A DNA stretch of 42,398 nucleotides from Streptomyces cinnamoneus (GTDB lineage Bacteria > Actinomycetota > Actinomycetes > Streptomycetales > Streptomycetaceae): contig NZ_BMVB01000037.1 of the NCBI RefSeq assembly GCF_014650495.1, forward strand, positions 1-42,398, written 5' to 3'. The notes beneath the pieces were generated by a model. The model was not told the origin of the DNA, searched no databases, and worked only from the letters and a program-made list of their open reading frames with translations. Made by a program: the position numbers and the translations under genes. Positions within the stretch are counted from its first letter, which is position 1. Each line of letters opens with the position of its first letter. Below are positions 24,169 to 31,372 of the stretch, piece by piece.

Positions 24169-24941
24169 GCGATCCCTACCTCCCCACCCATCCGGACCCC
24201 CGGGACCGCCCCCGCCGTCGCGCGCTGCTCGGCCCGGGCGGCGGGCGAGCGGTGCTGGAGCGCCTTGCGCAGGTGGGAACGGCCGCGGTGGATGCGGCTG
24301 CGGACGGTGCCGAGCTTCACGCCGAGCGTCGCGGCGATCTCCTCGTAGGACAGCCCCTCGATGTCGCACAGGACGACTGCGGCACGGAACTCCGGCGCGA
24401 GGGTGTCCAGCGCCTGCTGGACGTCGGCGTCGAAGTGCGTGTCGTTGAAGTGCTGCTGGGGGGAGGGCTCGCGGCTGGGCAGCCGCTCCGCGGCGTCCTC
24501 GCCGAGCGCGTCGAAGCGGATGCGCTGGCGGCGGCGGACCATGTCGAGGAAGAGGTTGGTGGTGATGCGGTGCAGCCACCCCTCGAACGTGCCGGGGGTG
24601 TACGTGGACAGCGAGCGGAAGACGCGGACGAAGACCTCCTGCGTCAGGTCCTCGGCGTCGTGCTGATTGCCCGTGAGACGGTAGGCGAGACGGTAGACCC
24701 GTGCGCTGTGCGTGCTGACGATCTCCTCCCAGGTGGGAGGTGTCCACGCCTGTGCGTCCGCATCGGTGGCGAAGGTCGCGGTGGTTGCGGAGCTGGTGGC
24801 GCGGGTATCAGCGGTGTAGGTCACGGATTTCGGCTCGGGAGCGGACCGGAGCCCAAGGCGCCTCAGCACCCCTCGGCGGTCGCCGCCCGCAGCCGCACCT
24901 CCCCTGTCGGCTCTGGTGGTGTCCAGTGGAGCCCCTACCAT
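24165..24941 (-). CDS. sigE: ECF sigma factor, SigE of the mycobacterial type
   Basis: A 258-aa group IV sigma factor. Region 2 is at about residues 73-140 (YRLAYRLTGNQHDAEDLTQE, RSLSTYTPGTFEGWLHRI, TTNLFLDMVRRRQRI) and region 4 at about 185-235 (ALDTLAPEFRAAVVLCDIEG, LSYEEIAATLGVKLGTVRSRIHRGRSHLR). ATG 24941 gives MVGAPLDTTRAD and about 65 residues of disordered leader before region 2. It is divergent from a methyltransferase gene and starts an operon with anti-sigma factor, htrA and tatB. By context it corresponds to mycobacterial SigE, not to the different protein called SigE in S. coelicolor. The upstream sequence is AT-rich but I could not read an ECF promoter in it. Confidence 0.96.
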   Translation of the reverse strand: MVGAPLDTTRADRGGAAAGGDRRGVLRRLGLRSAPEPKSVTYTADTRATSSATTATFATDADAQAWTPPTWEEIVSTHSARVYRLAYRLTGNQHDAEDLTQEVFVRVFRSLSTYTPGTFEGWLHRITTNLFLDMVRRRQRIRFDALGEDAAERLPSREPSPQQHFNDTHFDADVQQALDTLAPEFRAAVVLCDIEGLSYEEIAATLGVKLGTVRSRIHRGRSHLRKALQHRSPAARAEQRATAGAVPGVRMGGEVGIA

Positions 24942-25130
24942 ATCCACCTCGCCCGTTAGCTCCGGATAAGCATTTTTGACCCGCTTTTTGGTCTTGCCCT
25001 GCCGTGATCCGTGACGCCCGGCCGGCGCCCGTCGGTTCCCCCTTCCGCCCGGCCTTCCACCGTGCCCGTCCGCCCTTCCCAACGCCCGGTCCCATCTGCG
25101 GGTTCCCGTGGGCAGCGGATACAGTCACGG

Positions 25131-25799
25131 GTGCGTGGACTACGGGGACAGGAGAGGGCCATTACCGGCAACCAGCAGACGAGCTGGGCGTTCGCCGATG
25201 TGTTCGTCGCCGAGGACGAGGCGCTGCGCTGGGCCCGGGACCGGGCCTACGAGGCGGGCCTCCGCTCGGTGTCGAACGGCACCGGCGCTGCGCTGCGCCT
25301 GCTTGCCGCCGCCGCGGACGCCAAGGCCGTCGCGGAGATCGGCACCGGCACCGGGGTCTCCGGCATCCACCTCCTGCACGGCATGCGCCCGGACGGCGTG
25401 CTGACGACCGTGGACAGCGACCCGGAGTGCCAGCAGTTCGCCCGGCAGGCGTTCCGCGCGGCCGGCTTCGCCGGCAACCGCGCGCGCTTCATCCCCGGCC
25501 GCGCCCTGGAGGTCCTGCCGCGCCTGGCCGACGGCGGGTACGACCTGGTCTTCTGCGACGGTGACCGCACGGAGTGCCTCGACTACCTAGCCGAATCGTT
25601 GCGCCTGCTGCGCCCGGGCGGACTGGTCTGTTTCGAGGGCGTCTTCGCCGACGGCCGCACGGTCGATTCGGCGCTGCCGCCCGCCGAGGTGCAGCGGCTG
25701 CGCGAACTGCTGCGGGCCGTGCGGGAGTCCACCGTGCTGGTGCCGTCCCTGCTGCCGGTGGGCGACGGCCTGCTGTGCGCCGTCCGTCGCGGCGGCTGA
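25131..25799 (+). CDS. class I SAM-dependent O-methyltransferase
   Basis: A 212-222-aa cytosolic methyltransferase of the caffeoyl-CoA OMT-like group (COG4122). Visible are the N-terminal helix WAFADVFVAEDEALRWARDRA, the SAM loop VAEIGTGTGVSGIHLLHGM, the acidic residue of motif II in TTVDSDPE, LVFCDGDRTECLDYL and LRPGGLVCFEGVF. Acceptor unknown. No ATG is present at the expected start. GTG 25131 is the first standard codon but has no ribosome site; GGAGAGGG at 25151-25158 points to ATT 25161 (ITGNQQTSW), which would give 212 aa. The gene is divergent from sigE, an arrangement also found in mycobacteria. Confidence 0.93.
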   Translation: MRGLRGQERAITGNQQTSWAFADVFVAEDEALRWARDRAYEAGLRSVSNGTGAALRLLAAAADAKAVAEIGTGTGVSGIHLLHGMRPDGVLTTVDSDPECQQFARQAFRAAGFAGNRARFIPGRALEVLPRLADGGYDLVFCDGDRTECLDYLAESLRLLRPGGLVCFEGVFADGRTVDSALPPAEVQRLRELLRAVRESTVLVPSLLPVGDGLLCAVRRGG

Positions 25800-25902
25800 C
25801 GGCCGGACCGGCGGGCCCGCGGAAGCGGGACGGGACGGCGCGGGCGCGGACCGGGAACGGCGGGCCGGGAACGGAGCGGGCGCCGGGCGGCCGTGGGTAC
25901 AC

Positions 25903-25943
25903 CACCGCCCCGGGACCGGAACGGGCCGGCAGCCGGGGCGGTG
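25903..25943. terminator. hairpin between methyltransferase and DUF3117 genes
   Basis: An 11-bp perfect stem (CACCGCCCCGG at 25903-25913 with its complement at 25933-25943) with a 19-base loop lies in the 166-base gap between two convergent genes and could end both transcripts. The rest of the gap is GC-rich and featureless. Confidence 0.5.
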
Positions 25944-25965
25944 CGGGAAATCCTGGGCCTGTGCG

Positions 25966-26133
25966 TCAGGCGGTGACCTTCTCCAGGGCCTCGCCGAGAG
26001 CCTTGGCCTCGTCAGGGGTCAGCTCGACGACGAGACGACCGCCGCCTTCGAGCGGAACCCGCATGACGATGCCCCGCCCCTCCTTGGTCACCTCGAGCGG
26101 GCCATCGCCCGTCCGCGGCTTCATGGCCGCCAT
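25966..26133 (-). CDS. DUF3117 small protein
   Basis: A 55-aa protein, MAAMKPRTGDGPLEVTKEGR onward, ending VELTPDEAKALGEALEKVTA. It is a textbook match to the actinobacterial DUF3117 family, all about 55-57 residues: a basic start, a beta hairpin (IVMRVPLEGGGRLVVEL) and one helix. ATG 26133 with GGAAGGGG upstream gives exactly this length; the longer form (26211) adds an unrelated leader. Function unknown. It lies near tag and the DivIVA-like gene, as in mycobacteria, but here an enoyl-CoA hydratase gene separates them. Confidence 0.95.
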   Translation of the reverse strand: MAAMKPRTGDGPLEVTKEGRGIVMRVPLEGGGRLVVELTPDEAKALGEALEKVTA

Positions 26134-26466
26134 GCTCGTTCCCCTTCCTGAAACCAGCTCATCGTCAGCCGACGGCCCTCTGGAAGGGCACACGTCACCG
26201 GCATCGAACACATTGCTTCCAGGTCATTATCCCGCATCGCGCGACCCAATGACCAACATCGGTCCGCATCCCTTCGGCAACGCGCTGCCGCAAAACCACT
26301 CAATTCGGGGATCGTCCTGCGTGAGTGGGTCGCTCTCAGGGCCATGACGCCACCCAATTGTTTGACGCAGGTCACATATCGGCTCCCGATGATCTCCGGC
26401 ATGCTGAGCGCCTGAACGGCAGGGGGGACACCCCCTTCCGCAACCGACCGAGGGAGGGACCGCACC
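26134..26466. promoter_or_regulatory. 333-base divergent region, DUF3117 / enoyl-CoA hydratase
   Basis: No gene is seen. AT-richer segments (CCAGGTCATTATCCCGCATC near 26219-26238; CAATTGTTTGACGCAGGTCA near 26354-26373) are likely promoter parts; TTGACG within the second is a plausible -35 element for the hydratase. GAGGGAGGGA lies just before its start. Confidence 0.45.
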
Positions 26467-27267
26467 ATGGCCGACACCGTGCTGTACGAGGTGACCGACG
26501 GGCTGGCGACGATCACGCTCAACCGCCCCGACGCCATGAACGCACTGAACACGGAGGCCAAGGCCGCCCTGCGTGACGCCCTGCAGCGCGCCGCCGCCGA
26601 CGGGGACGTCCGGGCGGTCCTGCTGACCGCCACCGGGCGCGCCTTCTGCGTCGGGCAGGACCTCAAGGAACACGTGGCCTCGCTGGCCGCCGACCGCGAG
26701 CACGGCACCCGGACGGCCATGGACACCGTCAAGGACCACTACAACCCCATCATCAGCGCCATCACCCGGATGCCCAAGCCGGTCGTGGCCGGGGTGAACG
26801 GCGTCGCGGCGGGCGCGGGGGCCGGCTTCGCGTTCGCGGCGGACTACCGGGTGGTGGCCGACTCGGCCGCCTTCAACACCTCCTTCGCCGGCGTCGCCCT
26901 GACCGCCGACTCGGGCGTCTCCTGGACCCTCCCCCGCCTGATCGGGCGGGGCCGGGCCACGGACCTGCTGCTCTTCCCGCGCAACGTGCCGGCCGAGGAG
27001 GCGTACGCGCTCGGCATGGCCGACAAGGTCGTGCCGGCGGCGGAGCTGGCCGCCGAGGCGGAGGCGGTGGCCCGCCGGCTGGCCCAGGGCCCGACCGCCG
27101 CCTACGCCGCGATCAAGGAGTCGCTGGCGTACGGGGCGGAGCACGGGCTGGCGGAGACGCTGGCCAAGGAGGACGAGCTGCAGGAAGCGGCGGGCGCGTC
27201 GGAGGACCACGGGATCGCCGTCGCGGCGTTCCTGGCGAAGGAGAAGCCGAAGTTCGTGGGGCGCTGA
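26467..27267 (+). CDS. enoyl-CoA hydratase/isomerase (crotonase family)
   Basis: A 266-aa cytosolic enzyme of the crotonase superfamily, adding water to or isomerising enoyl-CoA in fatty-acid or aromatic-acid breakdown. Family landmarks: LATITLNRPDAMNALNTEAK (about 11-30), the CoA/oxyanion region ATGRAFCVGQDLKEH (about 57-71), the second oxyanion motif GVNGVAAGAGAGFAFAADYR (about 106-125) and LPRLIGRGRATDLLLFPRNV. The FCVGQDLKEH form resembles PaaG-type isomerases of phenylacetate catabolism, but no other paa gene is nearby, so substrate stays open. It is isolated between DUF3117 and tag and looks like an insertion into an otherwise conserved order. Confidence 0.93.
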   Translation: MADTVLYEVTDGLATITLNRPDAMNALNTEAKAALRDALQRAAADGDVRAVLLTATGRAFCVGQDLKEHVASLAADREHGTRTAMDTVKDHYNPIISAITRMPKPVVAGVNGVAAGAGAGFAFAADYRVVADSAAFNTSFAGVALTADSGVSWTLPRLIGRGRATDLLLFPRNVPAEEAYALGMADKVVPAAELAAEAEAVARRLAQGPTAAYAAIKESLAYGAEHGLAETLAKEDELQEAAGASEDHGIAVAAFLAKEKPKFVGR

Positions 27268-27304
27268 GCCACCCGCCCGGCGCCGGGCGGCCGGGCCGGG
27301 CTCA

Positions 27305-27341
27305 GCGGCCGGACGGGCTCACGCCGGGCCCGTCCGGCCGC
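27305..27341 (-). terminator. terminator at the end of tag
   Basis: A perfect 14-bp stem (27305-27318 with 27328-27341) encloses the tag stop codon in its loop, so on the minus strand the hairpin forms right at the end of translation. It may also limit read-through from the convergent hydratase gene. Confidence 0.8.
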
Positions 27342-27921
27342 GGGCGTGGCAGCCGGAGAGGTGGTCGTCCACCAGGCCGCACGCCTGCATCAGGGCGTAC
27401 GCCGTCGTCGGCCCCACGAAGCGGAAGCCGTGCTTCTTGAGGCCCTTGGCCAGGGCCGTCGACTCGGGCGTGATCGCGGGCACGTCGGCGAACGTCCGGG
27501 GCACCGCCCGCGCGGCCTCGGGTGCGTACGACCACACCAGCGCGTCCAGCCCGCCCGGCCCCAGCTCCGCCGCCGCCCGGGCGTTGGCCAGCGCCGCCGC
27601 GATCTTGGCGCGGTTGCGGATGATGCCGGGGTCGGCGAGCAGCCGCTCGGCGTCGGCGTCCGTGAAGGCCGCGACCTTCTCGATGGAGAACCCGGCGAAG
27701 GCCGCGCGGAACCCCTCGCGGCGGCGCAGGATCGTCAGCCAGGACAACCCCGACTGGAACGCCTCCAGGCATATCCGCTCGTAGAGGGCGTCGTCGCCGT
27801 GGACGGGCCGGCCCCACTCGGTGTCGTGGTAGGCGCGGTAGTCCTCCCGGGACTCGGCCTCCAGGCCCCACGGGCAGCGCGCGAGCCCGTCCGGGCCGAC
27901 GACCACTCCTGCCCCGCTCAT
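27319..27921 (-). CDS. tag: DNA-3-methyladenine glycosylase I
   Basis: A 200-aa base-excision repair enzyme that removes 3-methyladenine from alkylated DNA. It carries the Tag signature CPWGLE near residue 16, then YHDTEWGRPVHGDDALYER, LEAFQSGLSWLTILRRREGF (catalytic helix), ILRR/IRNRAKIAAALANA and the C-terminal LVDDHLSGCHAR. The early Cys with the late His and Cys form the family's zinc snap. Length is normal. Its ATG overlaps the stop of the upstream DivIVA-like gene (ATGA, 4 bases), so the two are translationally coupled, the same pairing as in mycobacteria. Confidence 0.97.
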   Translation of the reverse strand: MSGAGVVVGPDGLARCPWGLEAESREDYRAYHDTEWGRPVHGDDALYERICLEAFQSGLSWLTILRRREGFRAAFAGFSIEKVAAFTDADAERLLADPGIIRNRAKIAAALANARAAAELGPGGLDALVWSYAPEAARAVPRTFADVPAITPESTALAKGLKKHGFRFVGPTTAYALMQACGLVDDHLSGCHARGRTGPA

Positions 27922-28400
27922 GCGGTGCCCTCCTCGTCGCGCGTGCCGCCCTTGGCGTCGTTGCCGTCGTTGCCGCCCTCGTCGCCCGGGCGGCCGGCGC
28001 TGCCCGTGCCGTCGTCCTGCATGGCGGGGCCGGAACCGGCCTCCCCGGCGGCGGGCGGCGCGTCCTCGGGGCCGATCAGCCCGCGGCCCCCCATCGCCGC
28101 CGCCTGTGCGCCCGCGAGCGCGGCCTCCAGCTCGGCGATGCGGGCGTCGCGCTCGGCGAGCTCGGCCCCCAGCCGGTCCAGCACGTCGTCGGTCTCCGCC
28201 ATGCGGTAGCCGCGCAGCACCATGGGCAGGCGCAGCGCCTCGACGTCGGCGCGGCCGACGGGCCGGCCGGCCGGGAGCGGCCAGGCCATGCGGTCCTGGG
28301 CGGGCTCGGGCAGGACGCCGGTGGTGTCATCGCCGGAGGCGACGGCGAGCGTGACCGCGGCGACCACCACGACCAGCGCGATGAGCAAGAACCAGAACAC
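27918..28400 (-). CDS. membrane protein with DivIVA-like domain
   Basis: A 160-aa protein. One N-terminal membrane helix (FWFLLIALVVVVAAVTLAVAS) is followed by a short DivIVA-like motif: VEALRLPMVLRGYRMAETDDVLDRLGAELAERD, whose GYRM-x-x-TDDVLDRL segment is typical of DivIVA/Wag31 N-terminal dimer domains, then a coiled coil to about residue 108. The last 50 residues are Gly/Asp/Glu-rich and disordered. It may localise at curved membrane or the cell wall growth zone; this is inference. GTG 28400 starts directly at the helix. It overlaps tag by 4 bases and is divergent from the FolP2-like gene. Confidence 0.9.
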   Translation of the reverse strand: MFWFLLIALVVVVAAVTLAVASGDDTTGVLPEPAQDRMAWPLPAGRPVGRADVEALRLPMVLRGYRMAETDDVLDRLGAELAERDARIAELEAALAGAQAAAMGGRGLIGPEDAPPAAGEAGSGPAMQDDGTGSAGRPGDEGGNDGNDAKGGTRDEEGTA

Positions 28401-28507
28401 GACCGTCTCCCCGTCAGTCCTCCATCAGCCAAACCGTCCACTCTGATCGTGCCATGCCGCACTGACGGTTAAGGTCGCTGGCGGACCACGGAGAGGGAGT
28501 ACGGAAG

Positions 28508-29368
28508 ATGCTGCGGCTGGGACGACGAGAGTTCGACGCTCACGAGCCGGTGATCATGGCGATCGTGAACCGGACGCCCGACTCCTTCTACGACCAGGGC
28601 GCGACGTTCCGCGACGAGCCCGCGCTGGCCAGGGTGGAGCAGGCGATCGCGGAGGGTGCCGCGATCATCGACATCGGCGGGGTCAAGGCGGGCCCCGGCG
28701 AGGAGGTGACCGCCGAGGAGGAGGCGCGTCGCACGGTGGGTTTCGTGGCCGAGGTGCGCCGGCGCCATCCGGACGTCGTCATCAGCGTCGACACGTGGCG
28801 GCACGAGGTCGGCGAGGCCGTCTGCGAGGCGGGGGCGGACGTGCTGAACGACGCGTGGGGCGGTGTGGACCCCAAGCTGGCCGAGGTCGCGGCCCGTTAC
28901 GGGGCGGGGCTGGTGTGCACGCACGCGGGCGGCGTCGAGCCGCGTACGCGGCCGCACCGGATCGCGTACGAGGACGTGATGGCGGACATCCTGCGCGTCA
29001 CGCTGGGGCTGGCCGAGCGGGCCGTGGAGCTGGGCGTCCGGCGCGACGGCATCATGATCGACCCCGGGCACGACTTCGGGAAGAACACCCGCCACTCGCT
29101 GGAGGCCACCCGCCGCCTGGGCGAGATGGCGGAGACGGGCTGGCCCGTGCTCGTCTCGCTGTCGAACAAGGACTTCGTGGGCGAGACGCTCGACCGCCCG
29201 GTCAAGGAACGGGTGCTGGGCACGCTGGCGACGACGGCCGTCTCGGCCTGGCTGGGCGCGCAGGTCTACCGCGTGCACGAGGTGGCGGAAACGAAGCAGG
29301 TGCTGGACATGGTGGCGTCCATCGCCGGCCACCGCCCGCCCGCGGTGGCCCGGCGAGGGCTCGCCTGA
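28508..29368 (+). CDS. folP2: dihydropteroate synthase homologue, FolP2 type
   Basis: A 286-aa TIM-barrel protein of the dihydropteroate synthase family. Conserved strands: IMAIVNRTPDSFYDQGATF (about 16-34), IIDIGGVKAGPGEEV (about 54-68), VVISVDTWRHEVGEA, ADVLNDAWGGVDPK, GIMIDPGHDFGKNTRHS and VLVSLSNKDFVGETL. The usual pterin/pABA loop (GGEST-RPG) is replaced by GGVKAGPG, and the barrel ends in VYRVHEVAETKQVLDMV. This is the pattern of mycobacterial FolP2, which I recall as lacking synthase activity. So a folate role is doubtful. It is divergent from the DivIVA-like gene; the glucosyl-phosphoglycerate synthase gene that follows folP2 in mycobacteria is absent here. It ends 10 bases from the convergent LOG gene. 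Confidence 0.9.
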   Translation: MLRLGRREFDAHEPVIMAIVNRTPDSFYDQGATFRDEPALARVEQAIAEGAAIIDIGGVKAGPGEEVTAEEEARRTVGFVAEVRRRHPDVVISVDTWRHEVGEAVCEAGADVLNDAWGGVDPKLAEVAARYGAGLVCTHAGGVEPRTRPHRIAYEDVMADILRVTLGLAERAVELGVRRDGIMIDPGHDFGKNTRHSLEATRRLGEMAETGWPVLVSLSNKDFVGETLDRPVKERVLGTLATTAVSAWLGAQVYRVHEVAETKQVLDMVASIAGHRPPAVARRGLA

Positions 29369-29378
29369 GCGCGGGGCG

Positions 29379-30128
29379 CTACGTCCCCGCTTCCTTGGTG
29401 ACCACCCCGATCGCTTCGTCCACGTCGTCGGTGACGTGGAAGAGCTGCAGGTCGTGCAGGCCCACCTTGCCCTCGGCGACGAGGGTGTCGCGCAGCCAGC
29501 CGACCAGGCCCCGCCAGTAGGCGGAGCCGAAGAGGACGATGGGGAAGCGGGTGACCTTCTTCGTCTGCACGAGGGTGAGCGCCTCGAACAGCTCGTCCAG
29601 GGTGCCCAGCCCGCCGGGCAGGACCACGAAGCCGCTCGCGTACTTCACGAACATCGTCTTGCGGACGAAGAAGTAGCGGAAGTCGACGCCGAGGTTCACG
29701 TACGGGTTGAGCCCCTGCTCGAAGGGGAGCTCGATGCCGAGACCGACGGACACGCCGCCCGCCTCCATCGCTCCGCGGTTCGCGGCCTCCATGGCTCCGG
29801 GCCCGCCGCCGGTGATGACGGCGAAGCCCGCCTCGACCAGGCCGCGGCCGATGGCCACTCCGGCCTCGTACTCCGGGGTGCCCGGCCGGGTGCGGGCGGA
29901 GCCGAACACACTGATCGCCGGTGGCAGTTCGGCGAGCGCTCCGAAGCCCTCGACGAACTCCGACTGGATGCGCAGGACCCGGAACGGGTCCTCGTGCACC
30001 CAGTCGGCGGTCCCTCTGGTGTCGAGCAGGTGCTGGTCGGTGGTGCCCGCCTGCATCTGGCCGAGCCGGCGCACGACCGGTCCCCGGCGCTGCTCGCGTC
30101 GCGTGCGCGACGTCTCGGGATTGCCCAT
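29379..30128 (-). CDS. LOG/TIGR00730-family Rossmann-fold protein
   Basis: A 249-aa protein of the lysine-decarboxylase-like LOG family. It has ISVFGSARTRPGTPEYEAG, VITGGGPGAMEAANRGAMEAGG with the GGGPGAMEA nucleotide-binding motif (about residues 106-114), and the family's catalytic PGGLGTLDELFE. Family members release free cytokinin-type bases by phosphoribohydrolase activity (LOG) or act on AMP-like nucleotides; the substrate here is not known. The first 45 residues are a basic extension (RTRREQRRGPVVRRLGQ). It follows dapE on the same strand after 91 bases; the dapE-LOG neighbour pair is conserved in actinobacteria. Confidence 0.94.
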   Translation of the reverse strand: MGNPETSRTRREQRRGPVVRRLGQMQAGTTDQHLLDTRGTADWVHEDPFRVLRIQSEFVEGFGALAELPPAISVFGSARTRPGTPEYEAGVAIGRGLVEAGFAVITGGGPGAMEAANRGAMEAGGVSVGLGIELPFEQGLNPYVNLGVDFRYFFVRKTMFVKYASGFVVLPGGLGTLDELFEALTLVQTKKVTRFPIVLFGSAYWRGLVGWLRDTLVAEGKVGLHDLQLFHVTDDVDEAIGVVTKEAGT

Positions 30129-30219
30129 ACCGTGCTCCCTCCGCTGCGGTTCACGGGAACCGCAGATCGTCGGATTCGTTGCCCCAGGGTAGGCCCGGGA
30201 ACGCCGTGGCGAGGGGCCG

Positions 30220-31299
30220 TCAGCTCGTCAGCCAGGCGCGCAGCCGCTCCTCGCAGTGCGTGATCTTCGCGGTCGCGACGTGCTCGTCCCGCTTGTGCGC
30301 GTAGAGGGGGTCGGCGGGCCCGTAGTTGACGGCGGGAATGCCGAGGGCGCTGAAGCGCGCGACGTCCGTCCAGCCGAACTTGGGCCGGGCCTCGCCGCCC
30401 ACGGCCTTCATGAAGGCGGCGGCGGCCGGGTGCGTGAGGCCCGGCCGGGCGGCGCCGGAGTGGTCGTCGACGACGAACTCGCTGACGCCGCAGTCGGCGA
30501 AGACCTCGCGGACGTGCGCGAGCGCCTCCTCCTCGGTGCGGTCGGGGGCGTAGCGGAAGTTCACCGTCACGGTGCACTCGTCGGGGATGACGTTGGTGGC
30601 GACGCCGCCGGTGATGCCCACGGCATTGAGGCCCTCGTGGTACTCCAGGCCGTCGACGACCGGGCGGCGCGGCTCGTAGGCGGCGAGACGGGCGAGGATC
30701 GGGGCGGCGGCGTGGACGGCGTTGGACCCCATCCAGCTGCGGGCCGAGTGGGCCCGCTCCCCCGTCGTGCGCAGCAGCACCCGCAGGGTGCCCTGGCAGC
30801 CGCCCTCGACCTCGGCGTCGGAGGGCTCCAGCAGGACGGCGAAGTCGCCCGCCAGCCATTCGGGGTGCGCCGCCGCGACGTGGCCGAGGCCGTTGAGGTG
30901 GGCGGCGACCTCTTCGTTGTCGTAGAAGACGAACGTCAGGTCGCGGTTGGGCGCGGGGACGGTCGCGGCGATGCGCAGCTGCACGGCGACGCCGGACTTC
31001 ATGTCGCTGGTGCCGCAGCCCCACAGGATGCCCTGGTCGTCGAGGCGGGAGGGAACGTTGTCGGCGATCGGCACGGTGTCGATGTGGCCGGCGAGGATGA
31101 CGCGCTCGGCGCGGCCGAGGTTCGTGCGGGCCACGACGTTGTTGCCGTGCCGGTCGACGCTCAGGTGCGGCAGGGCGCGCAGTTCCCGCTCGATCGCGTC
31201 GGCCAGCGGCTTCTCGGCACCGCTCTCGGAACGGATGTCGACGAGCTGGGCGGTGAGGGCGGCGGCGTCGAGGGACAGGTCCAGTGCGGCGTGATCCAT
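30220..31299 (-). CDS. dapE: succinyl-diaminopimelate desuccinylase
   Basis: A 359-aa M20-family metallopeptidase-like enzyme that hydrolyses N-succinyl-LL-diaminopimelate in lysine and peptidoglycan biosynthesis. Zinc-site motifs: GHIDTVP (His71, about 70-76), WGCGTSDMKSG (bridging Asp), FYDNEEV (catalytic and ligand Glu), LLEPSDAEVEGGCQG, AHSARSWMG and the C-terminal HKRDEHV. All ligands are present. Its substrate partner gene dapC lies 1.8 kb away on the same strand, separated by two plus-strand genes. ATG 31299 starts the family-typical N-terminus. Confidence 0.97.
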   Translation of the reverse strand: MDHAALDLSLDAAALTAQLVDIRSESGAEKPLADAIERELRALPHLSVDRHGNNVVARTNLGRAERVILAGHIDTVPIADNVPSRLDDQGILWGCGTSDMKSGVAVQLRIAATVPAPNRDLTFVFYDNEEVAAHLNGLGHVAAAHPEWLAGDFAVLLEPSDAEVEGGCQGTLRVLLRTTGERAHSARSWMGSNAVHAAAPILARLAAYEPRRPVVDGLEYHEGLNAVGITGGVATNVIPDECTVTVNFRYAPDRTEEEALAHVREVFADCGVSEFVVDDHSGAARPGLTHPAAAAFMKAVGGEARPKFGWTDVARFSALGIPAVNYGPADPLYAHKRDEHVATAKITHCEERLRAWLTS

Positions 31300-31372
31300 G
31301 CCGCGAGCCTAACGCGGACGCCCCGGCGGCCGGGCGCCTGCGGGAGGCGGTCTCTCAAGTAACGTGGCCCGC

